Shown here: piece by piece, positions 1-9,307 of the stretch
How positions within the stretch are numbered: the first letter of the stretch is position 1
Layout: the number at the start of each line of letters is the position of its first letter
NCBI RefSeq assembly: GCF_036959255.1
Contig: NZ_JAWMTI010000003.1
Location: forward strand, 186,001 to 250,000
Origin: Olivibacter sp036959255
GTDB taxonomy: Bacteria > Bacteroidota > Bacteroidia > Sphingobacteriales > Sphingobacteriaceae
DNA: 64,000 nucleotides
Reading direction: 5' to 3'
Made by a program: the position numbers and the translations under genes
Notes under the pieces: generated by a model
Databases searched by the model: none
Told to the model about the DNA's origin: nothing
The model's input: the letters and a program-made list of their open reading frames with translations, nothing else

Positions 1-411
1 CTCTGAAGAAAGCTCAATAGGACTTGTTTCCAATCGACTAAGTACTGTATTTGCCTTGGCTATACCAGCGTAATCGTTACCATATCTATTACCTGGATTG
101 TTTGGTTCTGCACTTGACAAACTATTATCGAGGAAGGTGGCCATGGCCTCCACACTCGTTTCTGTTCCCCTATCTGATGAGTAATAGGTGAAGAACGTAT
201 TATCAGAACGCATTTCATCCATATATATACCCGTATATGCAATCGTTCTGAGATTACTATAAGCCGAAACAACTGCTTGCTGAAATTCAGCTTCATTTTT
301 AAAAAAGGTTACCGAACTGACGCTTGTCTGCGGTGTCAGATCCAATTGGCTATCTTTGCAAGAAGTCATAGCAAATATAACAAGCCAAAAAAATATCATT
401 TTCGTCTTCAT
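1..411 (-). CDS. SusD/RagB-family nutrient-binding outer membrane lipoprotein (N-terminal part, runs off the window)
   Basis: The reading frame is open from the ATG at 411 to the window edge (137 codons seen). It starts with a lipoprotein signal peptide ending in a lipobox (AMTSC, Cys17). The following KDSQLDLTPQT and FFKNEAEFQQAVVSAYSNLR stretches are typical of the SusD N-terminus, where the first helical repeat begins. It lies 18 bases downstream of susC on the same strand, the usual SusC-SusD order. SusD proteins are surface lipoproteins that form the lid of the SusC channel and bind the oligosaccharide to be imported. The substrate cannot be told from this fragment. Most of the protein is outside the window. 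Confidence 0.9.
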   Translation of the reverse strand, partial: MKTKMIFFWLVIFAMTSCKDSQLDLTPQTSVSSVTFFKNEAEFQQAVVSAYSNLRTIAYTGIYMDEMRSDNTFFTYYSSDRGTETSVEAMATFLDNSLSSAEPNNPGNRYGNDYAGIAKANTVLSRLETSPIELSSE

Positions 412-429
412 GATTTTTTATATTTTAAG

Positions 430-3400
430 TTACAAGCCTATATTTACTCCCACCGTATATGTTTTGGCTATGGGATAAGCAGTAAAATCGCGACCTTGAT
501 TTAAGCCATTGAGACCTGATATGCCGGCTTCTGGGTTCATACCTGGATACCTACTAAAAATAAATGGGTTTTGTGTGCTCAGGTACAGACGAACACGCTT
601 GATCCCGCTCTTTGCATTCACTGCTAAATTATAACCTAGGGTTATATTTTTAATGGCAAGATAGGTGCCACTGAATACCTGCCGCGAAGTAAAGTTCCGG
701 AAACTGGCCGTGGTGCCGGTTCTCGTTCTGGGATAGATGCCATCACCTGGATTTTCTGGTGATCTCCACCTATTAGCAACATCCTTCCGGACATTAAAAA
801 CACCGTCCAGATTCTCAGTTGATTGAAAGGAATCATCGGCAATATCATTTCCTACCGAGCCAGCCATTACTACACTCAGATCAAAATCCTTATAGCTCAT
901 CGTATTGGTAATTCCATAAGTAAAATCAGGGTTTGGATTACCGATAAACGTCCGATCATGTTCGTCAATGATACCATCCGGGGCTCCGTTCGGGCCGCTA
1001 ACGTCTGCAAACCGAGCTGTACCTACCATATCAGAAGCACCGTGTGGTTGGCTATCGAACTCTTCCTGTGTCATATATACGCCCGTGTTTATGTAACCAT
1101 AGAATAAACCGATAGGATGGCCAACTGCTGTACGATTGTCATCCCAATACAAGGCATAACCGCCTATCGGTGCGTCGTTCGTACCCAGCTTTATTACTTT
1201 GTTTCGATCAAATGAAATATTTAGGTTAGTCGTCCATTTGAAAGGACCGGTCATATTTATTGATTCAATAGCAAATTCATGTCCCCAGAAATCAAAGCGT
1301 CCAATGTTGGAGGTTATGTTATTGAAGCCCGACTGAACAGGTATATCAATTGCATAGAGGAGTCCGTCCGTTTTTTTCCAATAATAGTCATATGTCAAGG
1401 CCAATCGTCCTTCGAAAAAACCTAATTCCATACCTAAATCATAGCTTTCAGTCGTTTCCCAAGTTAGAAATGCATTGCCTATTCCATTTAGCATTTTCCC
1501 AGGTGTTACTTGGTTGCCGAACACGTAATTATCTGAAATAACAGAAGCCAGATAGGTATAATCTCCAATGTTATTATTACCTACTTTCCCATAACTGGCT
1601 CTTAACTTCAACAAGCTGATTGGAGACACATTTTGCATAAAATTTTCTTCTGAAACAAGCCAACCTACCGATACGGAAGGAAAATTTCCGTATTTTTTAT
1701 TTGAACCAAAACGTGAAGAACCGTCCCGTCTAAATGCGACCGAAAAAAGATATTTGTTATCAAAATCGTAATTCAGTCTTCCGATATAAGACAAAAGAGA
1801 AGATTCGGTATGACCAACATTACCGATCCTTGTCGTAGCGGCGTTGATCCACTGTACATTGTCGTCGGGAAATTCCGATGCTTGAATCGTACTATTTTCT
1901 GACCCGAATTTCTGAAAAGTGTAACCAACAAAGGCATCGATATTATGTTTATCAGAGAAGCTTACTCGATAGCTCAACGTATTCTCCACCAACCAGGTAT
2001 GGAATTTAGTAGTATTGTAATTTCCTGATGGCGGCTGTGGTGGGGCACCTCCTAACCCACCCTGAGCCGTAGAGGGTGTAAACGACCTATTAACAGCGTT
2101 TTCTATATTGCCATTGACACTCAATTTATATTCCAAGGCTGGCAATATCTTATAAGAGGCAAAAGCATTTGCAAGTAGCGTTGTTTGCTCCACCGGATTT
2201 ATCCGTTCGGTTAAAACACGGTAGAAGTTGGGATTAGGAAACATACCGGGCTGTGAAAAAGCAACCGGATAAGTTCCATCGGGGTTTTTATATGCTAAAG
2301 TCGGATCCATTAAGAACGCTTGCTGGATAATATTCCTACCATTATCCAAACCAGGAGTTACCTGACTTCGACGAAAAGTACCTGCCAAATTTAATCCGAT
2401 GGTTAAATTTTCTGTCGCATTATACACATTATTGGTACGACCGTTGAGTCTGTTCGCAAAGGTGTTCAATACAACACCTTCTTGTTTATTATAGCTCAAC
2501 GTAGTGAGTGATTTCAAATCTTCACCCCCAGCAGATAACGTTAAATTATAATCCTGTATATATGCATTCCGTAATAGTACATCATACCAATCCGTGCCAT
2601 CCTTGGGGCCATATTGTTCTGGATTTTGATAAACTTCGGGTATGCCTCCTGTGTAACCCTCATAACGCGCAGCATCTTCATAATATTCTTTTTTGAATTG
2701 GGCAAACTGATGCGCGTTCATCAAATCAGGTCTACCTTTTTTAGGTACAACCATAACTCCTCCAAAGGCAGAGAAATCAACACTTTTAGTGCGTTTCCCC
2801 TGTTTAGTTGTAACAAGAATTACCCCATTGGAAGCGCGTGAGCCGTAAAGCGATGCTGCAGACGCATCTTTCAGCACGGAAATAGTTTCAATTTCATTTG
2901 GACTTATCGCTTCGAGTCCACTCATGGAAGGAAAACCGTCAATCACAATTAATGGATTATTTCCAGCATTAATGGACGCCGCTCCTCGGATACGAAAAGA
3001 CATATTTGCCCCAGGGGCTCCAGAATTCTGATTGATCTGAACTCCACTAAATCTGCCTTGGAGTTTCTGCCCGATATTTGCCACCGGAATATCTTTCACT
3101 TGACTTGCGTTTAACTGACTCACCGCTCCAGTAATTGCCCGTCGGTTTTGGGTACCGTAACTCACCACGACTACCTCATTTAGATTTTCGCTAATGGACG
3201 ACATTTTCACGCGTAATTCTGCCTGGTTGTTGATGCTTATCTCAACCTGCTTATATCCGATGGATGAAAACACGAGGGTCTCACCAGCCTTAACCACTAG
3301 AACGAAATTTCCAGCGGCATCCGTTGTCGTCCGTCCGGCGCCTCCTTTAACGGCAACTGTAACGCCGGGTATAGCCACTCCCGAAAGGCTATCGACTACA

Positions 3401-3513
3401 TTCCCGTGCATATTACCTTGTTGCATTGCCCAGGTTGGCAACGCAACAAGGTTTAGTACAAGAAGGCACAGAAATAGCCCCCTCGCCCTCAAAAGCAATT
3501 CAGTTCTTTTCAT
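430..3513 (-). CDS. SusC/RagA-family TonB-dependent outer membrane transporter
   Basis: The 1027-residue product imports an oligosaccharide or other large nutrient across the outer membrane using TonB energy. A signal peptide covers about residues 1-30. A carboxypeptidase-regulatory-like beta-sandwich follows (about 33-105), then the plug (about 115-240) with the SusC signatures RIRGAASI and NPLIVIDGFP and the NEIETISVLKDASAA segment. A long beta-barrel fills the remainder and ends in an aromatic-poor but typical strand (YTVGVNIGL). Length and domain order are normal for SusC. The partial susD follows at once. A PhyH-type dioxygenase gene lies 138 bases upstream on the same strand and may be co-transcribed. 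No anti-sigma or sigma gene is adjacent, so control is more likely by the nearby AraC protein than by a sigma/anti-sigma pair; this is inference. Confidence 0.96.
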   Translation of the reverse strand: MKRTELLLRARGLFLCLLVLNLVALPTWAMQQGNMHGNVVDSLSGVAIPGVTVAVKGGAGRTTTDAAGNFVLVVKAGETLVFSSIGYKQVEISINNQAELRVKMSSISENLNEVVVVSYGTQNRRAITGAVSQLNASQVKDIPVANIGQKLQGRFSGVQINQNSGAPGANMSFRIRGAASINAGNNPLIVIDGFPSMSGLEAISPNEIETISVLKDASAASLYGSRASNGVILVTTKQGKRTKSVDFSAFGGVMVVPKKGRPDLMNAHQFAQFKKEYYEDAARYEGYTGGIPEVYQNPEQYGPKDGTDWYDVLLRNAYIQDYNLTLSAGGEDLKSLTTLSYNKQEGVVLNTFANRLNGRTNNVYNATENLTIGLNLAGTFRRSQVTPGLDNGRNIIQQAFLMDPTLAYKNPDGTYPVAFSQPGMFPNPNFYRVLTERINPVEQTTLLANAFASYKILPALEYKLSVNGNIENAVNRSFTPSTAQGGLGGAPPQPPSGNYNTTKFHTWLVENTLSYRVSFSDKHNIDAFVGYTFQKFGSENSTIQASEFPDDNVQWINAATTRIGNVGHTESSLLSYIGRLNYDFDNKYLFSVAFRRDGSSRFGSNKKYGNFPSVSVGWLVSEENFMQNVSPISLLKLRASYGKVGNNNIGDYTYLASVISDNYVFGNQVTPGKMLNGIGNAFLTWETTESYDLGMELGFFEGRLALTYDYYWKKTDGLLYAIDIPVQSGFNNITSNIGRFDFWGHEFAIESINMTGPFKWTTNLNISFDRNKVIKLGTNDAPIGGYALYWDDNRTAVGHPIGLFYGYINTGVYMTQEEFDSQPHGASDMVGTARFADVSGPNGAPDGIIDEHDRTFIGNPNPDFTYGITNTMSYKDFDLSVVMAGSVGNDIADDSFQSTENLDGVFNVRKDVANRWRSPENPGDGIYPRTRTGTTASFRNFTSRQVFSGTYLAIKNITLGYNLAVNAKSGIKRVRLYLSTQNPFIFSRYPGMNPEAGISGLNGLNQGRDFTAYPIAKTYTVGVNIGL

Positions 3514-3651
3514 AATTTTTAGTTTTGGTTAATTTATTTTTTCGACTCCTTTCACCTTCGGAAGAAGATAGAAGCTTTTTAACAAGGCTTTTGGTGGTAT
3601 CCTCAAATTATCATTTACAGTCTGCTATTCGACCTGAAATATCCTGTATAT

Positions 3652-4467
3652 TTATGCAGTAAATATCAGTGGATTTTGGTTTTCATCATTTAAAAGATCA
3701 CCAATTTTAAGCTGATGCAAGTAGGCTTCCGGTAGAATGTTCGGGATTCCATTATACACACTGCCAGTAGGCATATAGGCACAGGTCATCGCTCGGCGCA
3801 TACCTGACGTCATGTTCGCATGAGCGCCATGAATGGTTAATCCATTATGAAAAGAGCAGCTACCTGCTTTCATGGGCGCCGATACAGACCTGGCCTTTGC
3901 AAAATCTGGGTAAAAGGAAAATATAGCATCCATATTTTTCCCGATTCCGGGATTTTCGAATCCTGTCAATTTATGTGAACCTGGAATAAAAAAAAGACAA
4001 CCGTTTTCTAAGGTTGCATCGTCCAGGGCAACCCAGATTGAGAGAGCTCTCCTATCTGAAAAGGACCAGAATGGCGTATCCAGGTGCCAAGAAGTTGGGT
4101 TGGCCCATGGTTTTTTAATCAAGGCCTGATCATGCCATATACGAATACCTTCTACACCAGCTAATTGTGCGGCCATTTTTCCGATTTTCGGATCGCACAT
4201 CAACTTGCTTACCCGCTGATTGGTTTGCCATAAGTTGATCATTTGATCGAACACTTTGCCAAAATATTCAGCATCTGAATTGATACCATCATCTTCGCCA
4301 ACCAGACTGTTTTTGCCCGGAATTTTCTGACCTTGTCGCTGCTTAACTGCCTCACTCACTGCCTCTCTCCAAACCTCCAGTTCATGATTATTGAGAAAAT
4401 TTTCTATAATGAGATAACCATTTTCCTGATAAAACTCAATCTGTGTTGAGCTGATTGTTGTATTCAT
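3652..4467 (-). CDS. phytanoyl-CoA dioxygenase (PhyH) family Fe(II)/2-oxoglutarate oxygenase
   Basis: The 271-residue protein belongs to the PhyH family of Fe(II)- and 2-oxoglutarate-dependent oxygenases. The HxD iron motif is visible as WHLD (His128, Asp130). The distal histidine is likely His213 in LTIHGAH, and Arg224 in GMRRAM lies 11 residues further on, the spacing expected for the 2-oxoglutarate-binding arginine. No signal peptide is seen, so it is cytoplasmic. Bacterial PhyH proteins act on very different small molecules and the substrate is unknown here. It is divergent from the AraC-type gene across a 338-base spacer and is followed by susC, which suggests that its substrate is imported or processed by this locus. 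Confidence 0.88.
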   Translation of the reverse strand: MNTTISSTQIEFYQENGYLIIENFLNNHELEVWREAVSEAVKQRQGQKIPGKNSLVGEDDGINSDAEYFGKVFDQMINLWQTNQRVSKLMCDPKIGKMAAQLAGVEGIRIWHDQALIKKPWANPTSWHLDTPFWSFSDRRALSIWVALDDATLENGCLFFIPGSHKLTGFENPGIGKNMDAIFSFYPDFAKARSVSAPMKAGSCSFHNGLTIHGAHANMTSGMRRAMTCAYMPTGSVYNGIPNILPEAYLHQLKIGDLLNDENQNPLIFTA

Positions 4468-4805
4468 TTGAGTACTGATTTAATGGTAAATAATTGTTAA
4501 TCGGTTAAACAAAAATAAATAAAGGCATTCCTTTTTCACTTTACCAAAAAATACTTTTATTTATACTTTTTGATATTTTTATAATGTAGAAATCAGCTAT
4601 ATAACTCTATAAAAGAAGGAAATATTTAGGTTATAAATGACTAAATACAGACGGTAACAAGCATTTTTATATATATACAAATCAATATTCAACTGTCACA
4701 ATCTTATTTAATCGCTTGATCTCTATTTTGTTTTCGATCGTAACATATTTCATAATTTGCACTTTTTGAAAAGATATTCTATTTTTATGTTTTGAGAAAA
4801 TCTAG
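4468..4805. promoter_or_regulatory. divergent intergenic region between PhyH-type gene and AraC-type regulator
   Basis: This very AT-rich 338-base spacer separates two divergently read genes and must hold both promoters. On the minus strand the segment complementary to 4510-4517 reads TATTTTTG, a good Bacteroidota -7 element (TAnnTTTG), 42 bases before the PhyH start; no good TTTG -33 element is at the right distance. Upstream of the AraC gene there is a TTTG at 4765-4768 and a degenerate TATGTTTTG at 4786-4794. It is the natural place for an AraC operator, but I see no clear paired direct repeat. No open reading frame of note is present. Confidence 0.5.
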
Positions 4806-5684
4806 ATGGAAAACTATCGTAAATATCTTAGCATTAGCACTTTTGAGAAAGATTGGGGTTTCCATATAAATACGGTTGGCTCTGCAAAGGTTGGACCTAA
4901 TAAAAACTATCCAAATAATCGAGTGCATCCCATTGACCATTCTTTCACATGGGATAAAGGGCGAATTCTTGATGGGTACTACATCGTTTTTATCACAAAG
5001 GGAGAAGGTGTGTTAGAATCTGCACGTACAAAAGCGTCAAAGGTTAAAGCAGGCACTTGCTTTTTTCTCTTTCCAGGTATTTGGCATCGATACAAACCTC
5101 ATCCGCAATCCGGTTGGGAAGAGTATTGGGTTGGTTTTAAAGGAACCTACCCCGATCAGCTGATGCAAAAAGGGATATTCACGCCTGAAAATCCCTTCGT
5201 AGAAGTTGGGATGAATGAAGAATTTTTACAATTGTTTCGCGATTTGATCGGAAGGGTAATTGCAGCCGAGGTAGGTTATCGACAAATCATCACCGGTATT
5301 ACACTTCAGATATTGGGCTTATTAAATGCAATATCAAAATATCGAATGCAGGGCGCTAACCACCAATCAAAATTGATATCGAAAGCAAAGTTTCTACTTC
5401 AGGAATCAATTGAAAATCCGGTTAATTTAGAAGAGATGGTAAAAGAGCTCCCCATGGGTTATTCTAAATTCAGGAAAAGTTTCAAGGAGATAACTGGCAT
5501 ATCTCCTAATCAATATTATCTTGATCTACGATTAGATAAAGCAAAAGAATTATTGATATCGACCAATCTAACTATTAATGAGATCGCCTATAAAACGGGC
5601 TTTGGATCCATCTTTTATTTCTCACGCTTGTTTAAGAAAAAAAATGGCGTTTCTCCTAAAGCATTCCGAACTGACTACCATTAG
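4806..5684 (+). CDS. AraC-family transcriptional regulator with N-terminal cupin sensor
   Basis: The 292-residue protein has an N-terminal cupin-like ligand domain (about residues 40-130, including GTCFFLFPGIWHRY) and a C-terminal pair of helix-turn-helix motifs (about 190-290). The second motif reads NEIAYKTGFGSIFYFSRLF and is followed by KKKNGVSPKAFR, the standard AraC ending. It is a soluble one-component regulator, not the hybrid two-component type common at Bacteroidota polysaccharide loci. It sits on the plus strand inside an otherwise minus-strand carbohydrate locus, divergent from the PhyH gene, and its last 29 bases overlap the 3' end of the convergent isomerase gene. It probably activates this locus when a sugar is bound; this is inferred from position. 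Confidence 0.93.
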   Translation: MENYRKYLSISTFEKDWGFHINTVGSAKVGPNKNYPNNRVHPIDHSFTWDKGRILDGYYIVFITKGEGVLESARTKASKVKAGTCFFLFPGIWHRYKPHPQSGWEEYWVGFKGTYPDQLMQKGIFTPENPFVEVGMNEEFLQLFRDLIGRVIAAEVGYRQIITGITLQILGLLNAISKYRMQGANHQSKLISKAKFLLQESIENPVNLEEMVKELPMGYSKFRKSFKEITGISPNQYYLDLRLDKAKELLISTNLTINEIAYKTGFGSIFYFSRLFKKKNGVSPKAFRTDYH

Positions 5685-6498
5685 TTCTTTTATAGCGGCT
5701 GTCCAACAAATTTTTCATAAAACAATTAAGTTCAAATTGGTCTGCTAGGGGTTCGCTGGTAACAGGATCAGCGGGCATGTAAGGAAAAGGCCCGAATTCC
5801 GTGGTGAAGCTCAACAACTTGGTTCCTATTTCTTTATTAGTTTCGACGATCTGATCCCACCAATACAGAAAGTGATTGAGTGCGTACTGATATTTAGCGG
5901 CTCTCGGATCAGGGACTTGAGGCCCCTGCTCATACCCTATACGTGCATGCACATGCCGTGTACGACGAATTGCTTCCTTCACGGTGTTTTCAAAGTATTG
6001 AAGCATGCTTTCTGTTACACAGGTCCAATGAGAGAAATCTGCAGTTATCTTAACCTGTTTACGTAGATTAAAAATAGTTTGCATCATCTGCGGCGAGTAG
6101 CCAAGTCGCCCCCGATGGGTTTCATGTACAATAACGACACCTGTTTTAGCAGAAATTTCTTCTGCAATGTCAACCAGAACAATGTGCTGTTCCAATGGAA
6201 AGTAATCCCTTCCCGTATGGGAATTGATAAGCAGAGGTCCTGGTTCAGCACATGCTAGCAGTTCCCGAACATAAGAAGCTTTAAACTCATTAAATGTACG
6301 GCCATTCGCAGCATGTTGATGTGTTACCAAAGTCATTTCATGTTTCTGGAGAAAGTTATAGAGCAAATGTCGGTCTTTTTTACAGTCAGGTAACCACAAA
6401 TCATATCCATCATAACCTGCTTTTTTTACCTTCTCAAGAAAGGTTTTATATTCCAAACACTCATATCCCCATAACGGGCTAAGTATTTTTATATCCAT
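5656..6498 (-). CDS. sugar phosphate isomerase/epimerase-like TIM-barrel protein
   Basis: The 280-residue protein matches the xylose-isomerase-like/AP-endonuclease-2 TIM-barrel family. Acidic and histidine residues that would bind the metal are visible: Glu126 in VIVHETHRG, Asp154 in ITADFSHW, His184 in HVHARIG and Glu234 in FTTEFGPF. Members isomerise or epimerise free or modified sugars and inositols; the exact reaction is not predictable from the sequence. It begins 10 bases downstream of the glycosidase gene on the same strand, so the two are probably one transcript. No signal peptide is present, in keeping with a cytoplasmic role after uptake. The 3' end overlaps the AraC gene by 29 bases. 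Confidence 0.87.
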   Translation of the reverse strand: MDIKILSPLWGYECLEYKTFLEKVKKAGYDGYDLWLPDCKKDRHLLYNFLQKHEMTLVTHQHAANGRTFNEFKASYVRELLACAEPGPLLINSHTGRDYFPLEQHIVLVDIAEEISAKTGVVIVHETHRGRLGYSPQMMQTIFNLRKQVKITADFSHWTCVTESMLQYFENTVKEAIRRTRHVHARIGYEQGPQVPDPRAAKYQYALNHFLYWWDQIVETNKEIGTKLLSFTTEFGPFPYMPADPVTSEPLADQFELNCFMKNLLDSRYKRTNGSQFGML

Positions 6499-6508
6499 TA
6501 CTCAATTA

Positions 6509-9025
6509 TTAGTCGGCCCTAGGCTTATCGATTTTTTTCAAAACAAAGTGGGTTGTTGATACAAACATGTTCTTTAATGACAGCGTGCCTTCTTTAGAGG
6601 TGCGAACACTTCTCAACTGATTATCAATCAACACCGTATAATTTTCCGATGGCGGCAAACCTTCAAACATAAGAACATACTCACCTGGTGCAATATTGAA
6701 CGAAAAGTTTGTTTTGGTACAGGAATCGATCATCAAATCGATATGACCATTATTCATTTCCTTGATGCTCAACATCATTTCTTCCCGATTATGGGGATAA
6801 AAGCGAAGAACATTATCGGTTTTAATTGCGCCAAATGCACGATTAGATTTCACGGAAAAATCTGCAGCTGATAATCGATAATCGTTCTCACGCAATTCTA
6901 TCTGATAACTTACACCACGGAGTATATATGAAAATTTGGTTCCGTTTAGCGAAGTTGTTATATGCGGTTCCAGCCCCATCCGATTCCATTGTGGACGCAC
7001 ACCATATATATCTCTATAAAGTGCTGTAATGCTTGTACAAATACCCGATAGTACATCATCACCCAGACCGAGCTGCGTAGTTCTGCTATACCGTTGAGAC
7101 GAGAGTCCGTCCTTTTTATATTGTTTAAGAATGTTTTGAATATACTTTAAAGCAATATCTTTATTGTATTTAGCATATGCCCTAACGCCCAAATAGCCCC
7201 AGGTTGGAAATATATCACCATTTTCATATTTTGGAAATGGCCAATTTCCGTCGCTTACTTCTTCCCTCTTAAACGAATCAAAACACAGAGGCCAGTGAAA
7301 CAGTCTTTCCGCTTCCGTCCGCTTCTCGATTTGATCCAAGATTAATTTGATCCGTTGGGGATCATCACAAAGTCCGAATGCTATTGCCGCAAAATTTATA
7401 GGAGTTACCAAGTTATCCCCATGCACAGCGCCATCGTTATCACGCCAATACACATATTGTTTTTTTTCTTCCAACCAAAACCCACCATCTTCTACCGGTT
7501 TGTTAAACGAATCTTTGAGCGATTCTGCAATCTTCATATAATAAGTTGCCTTTTTCGGACTGCCCAAAACACGTTCACATTCTGACCAAAGCCTAAGTGC
7601 CTCGAATAGCTGTGCGTTTACAAAGGCATTTTCAAAACTGGCCCATACGATATCCAACCAGTCACTGGCTGTTTTATCAGTCACACCCTCATTCATCATT
7701 TCAAAAATTCCGTTACCATTTGAATCACGTTTAATCAACCAATCGAGCGCTTTTTCACAACTGACTTGATGGCCACGTAACCAATTCAGATCACCGTTCA
7801 AAGCAAATTGCTCGGCAGTGTTGATAACATAACCTGTTTGCGAATCGATGGTATATCCCCACATGGCCTCATAATAGCCGGTTTGAGAATTATAGGTACC
7901 CTGCATCTCATCGCCAGGGGCGTTATGCCATCGCGAGAGCACCCGACCATCTGGTAATACAGCTTGGTTCCTTTCTTGGTCCAGTGTTGCGGACATATTT
8001 TTAACATAATTTGTATCATTCAGCGCCATACCTATTTGCGCAAAAAACGGTTCATGTAAGCACTTCCAATTGGTCAGCCAGCCATTTGCTCCAACAATGT
8101 TATTATCTACTACCCCGTACCTCCCTGTCGTGTTCATCAACTCGCGTACAGCCTCTGCATCAATACTCGGCAATACACCTCGATTATATTCTGTCGGATA
8201 ATCAACATACGCTAAGGTAAGTTGCAACTTTACGGTACTCTTTTTTACTTCTATAGGAGCAAATACATCTGTTTTTTGGGAAACAAAACGGCTCAAGTGA
8301 TAACGCGGCTTCATCGTGTTTTCACTTACTGATTGAATAATTGTAAAGGTACGGTTTTCGCCATGTGAATATTTTGCAGCCAGTTTTCCTCCATTCATTG
8401 CGCTCGCTTTGATACGCAACGCATCAGGCAAGTGTTCATTCCATAACGTAACACCGGCAGTATGAACACCATATGTATCGTTTTCTCGTTGCAAATATTT
8501 ACACCACACCATTCCACCATTATCAAAAATACCGCCTTTCCAAGTTGAGAGGTCTGAAAAGCTCCATTTGGGAAGCGCTAGCTCTTCGACTAAGGCATCC
8601 TTATTATAAGTTCTGGTAATTTCCCATAAAATACGGTTATTTTGAAGGCGAAAACTCCAATTTTCATTTACTGTCAAATCTTGATTACCAAAGCGGATGC
8701 CTTCGAGTGTTATATCGTTGACACTTTCTTTAATCTGGATATTTTGAAGTAGTCCCCGGGAAGAAAATTGTTCATTTTTTATACGAAATCCGGTATAAAT
8801 CCCTAGGTCAGAAAGCTTATTTTTTCCATTTAAATCAAGCCTTTTTACCCGACAGCCTTCAGCATAATCTATTACTATTGAAAGCTTGGTATCTGGAGTT
8901 ACTAAAGTAATTGTCTTCTTGAACGGATTGTGTTCAATTCCTTGAGATTTAACTTCGATAGCATGGCATACAATGAGAAAAAGAAATAGAAAGGCAGAAA
9001 GACATAAGTTAAATTGCGGCATCAT
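6509..9025 (-). CDS. secreted (alpha/alpha)6-barrel glycosidase-like protein
   Basis: The 838-residue protein starts with a signal peptide (about residues 1-28, cut near VKSQG). Its N-terminal third is beta-rich, like the supersandwich domain that precedes six-hairpin catalytic domains. The middle and C-terminal parts carry features of (alpha/alpha)6 glycosidases: NGWLTNWKCLHEP, DSNGNGIFEMMNEG, ASDWLDIVWASFENA, HGDNLVTPINFAA, and a closing beta segment (GVRPQWNRMGLEPHI, ILRGVSYQIEL) that resembles the C-termini of GH78, GH63 and GH94 enzymes. I cannot assign a CAZy family with confidence. The Asp residues in SDWLD are candidates for catalysis. It heads a two-gene unit with the TIM-barrel isomerase and probably releases the sugar that the locus imports. 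Confidence 0.75.
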   Translation of the reverse strand: MMPQFNLCLSAFLFLFLIVCHAIEVKSQGIEHNPFKKTITLVTPDTKLSIVIDYAEGCRVKRLDLNGKNKLSDLGIYTGFRIKNEQFSSRGLLQNIQIKESVNDITLEGIRFGNQDLTVNENWSFRLQNNRILWEITRTYNKDALVEELALPKWSFSDLSTWKGGIFDNGGMVWCKYLQRENDTYGVHTAGVTLWNEHLPDALRIKASAMNGGKLAAKYSHGENRTFTIIQSVSENTMKPRYHLSRFVSQKTDVFAPIEVKKSTVKLQLTLAYVDYPTEYNRGVLPSIDAEAVRELMNTTGRYGVVDNNIVGANGWLTNWKCLHEPFFAQIGMALNDTNYVKNMSATLDQERNQAVLPDGRVLSRWHNAPGDEMQGTYNSQTGYYEAMWGYTIDSQTGYVINTAEQFALNGDLNWLRGHQVSCEKALDWLIKRDSNGNGIFEMMNEGVTDKTASDWLDIVWASFENAFVNAQLFEALRLWSECERVLGSPKKATYYMKIAESLKDSFNKPVEDGGFWLEEKKQYVYWRDNDGAVHGDNLVTPINFAAIAFGLCDDPQRIKLILDQIEKRTEAERLFHWPLCFDSFKREEVSDGNWPFPKYENGDIFPTWGYLGVRAYAKYNKDIALKYIQNILKQYKKDGLSSQRYSRTTQLGLGDDVLSGICTSITALYRDIYGVRPQWNRMGLEPHITTSLNGTKFSYILRGVSYQIELRENDYRLSAADFSVKSNRAFGAIKTDNVLRFYPHNREEMMLSIKEMNNGHIDLMIDSCTKTNFSFNIAPGEYVLMFEGLPPSENYTVLIDNQLRSVRTSKEGTLSLKNMFVSTTHFVLKKIDKPRAD

Positions 9026-9230
9026 CTTGCTTCTTCGGTATTAATAAATGGTTTGTCAAAACTAAGTGATGTTCACTATAATCCTTTTATCCTAACGATG
9101 ATTTTATTTTCACTTTTTGATACTTGAAAGAGGTCGATAATAAACCTATCGATAATTCAATTAGCCGATCGATTTTATTTTTTTTCGTCGTCCACCCTTT
9201 TTCATATAACGGTGTAAAATTCTTAAAAAA

Positions 9231-9264
9231 AGAAGGCCATCATTTCTATGAATGATGGCCTTCT
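9231..9264 (-). terminator. intrinsic terminator downstream of the DUF4168 gene
   Basis: A perfect 14-base inverted repeat (9231-9244 with 9251-9264) encloses a 6-base loop. A-rich sequence at its left edge gives a U tract on the minus strand, and TTTTT at its right edge gives one on the plus strand. It lies 44 bases beyond the minus-strand DUF4168 stop codon and isolates that gene from the glycosidase. Confidence 0.85.
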
Positions 9265-9307
9265 TTTTATTCTGTTCCTGAAGTCCTGATCAAATAAGCA
9301 GGTTTAT

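Noticed and set aside
277..504. Plus-strand frame of 75 codons at the susD/susC junction
   Set aside because: It is antisense to the susD signal peptide and the end of susC.
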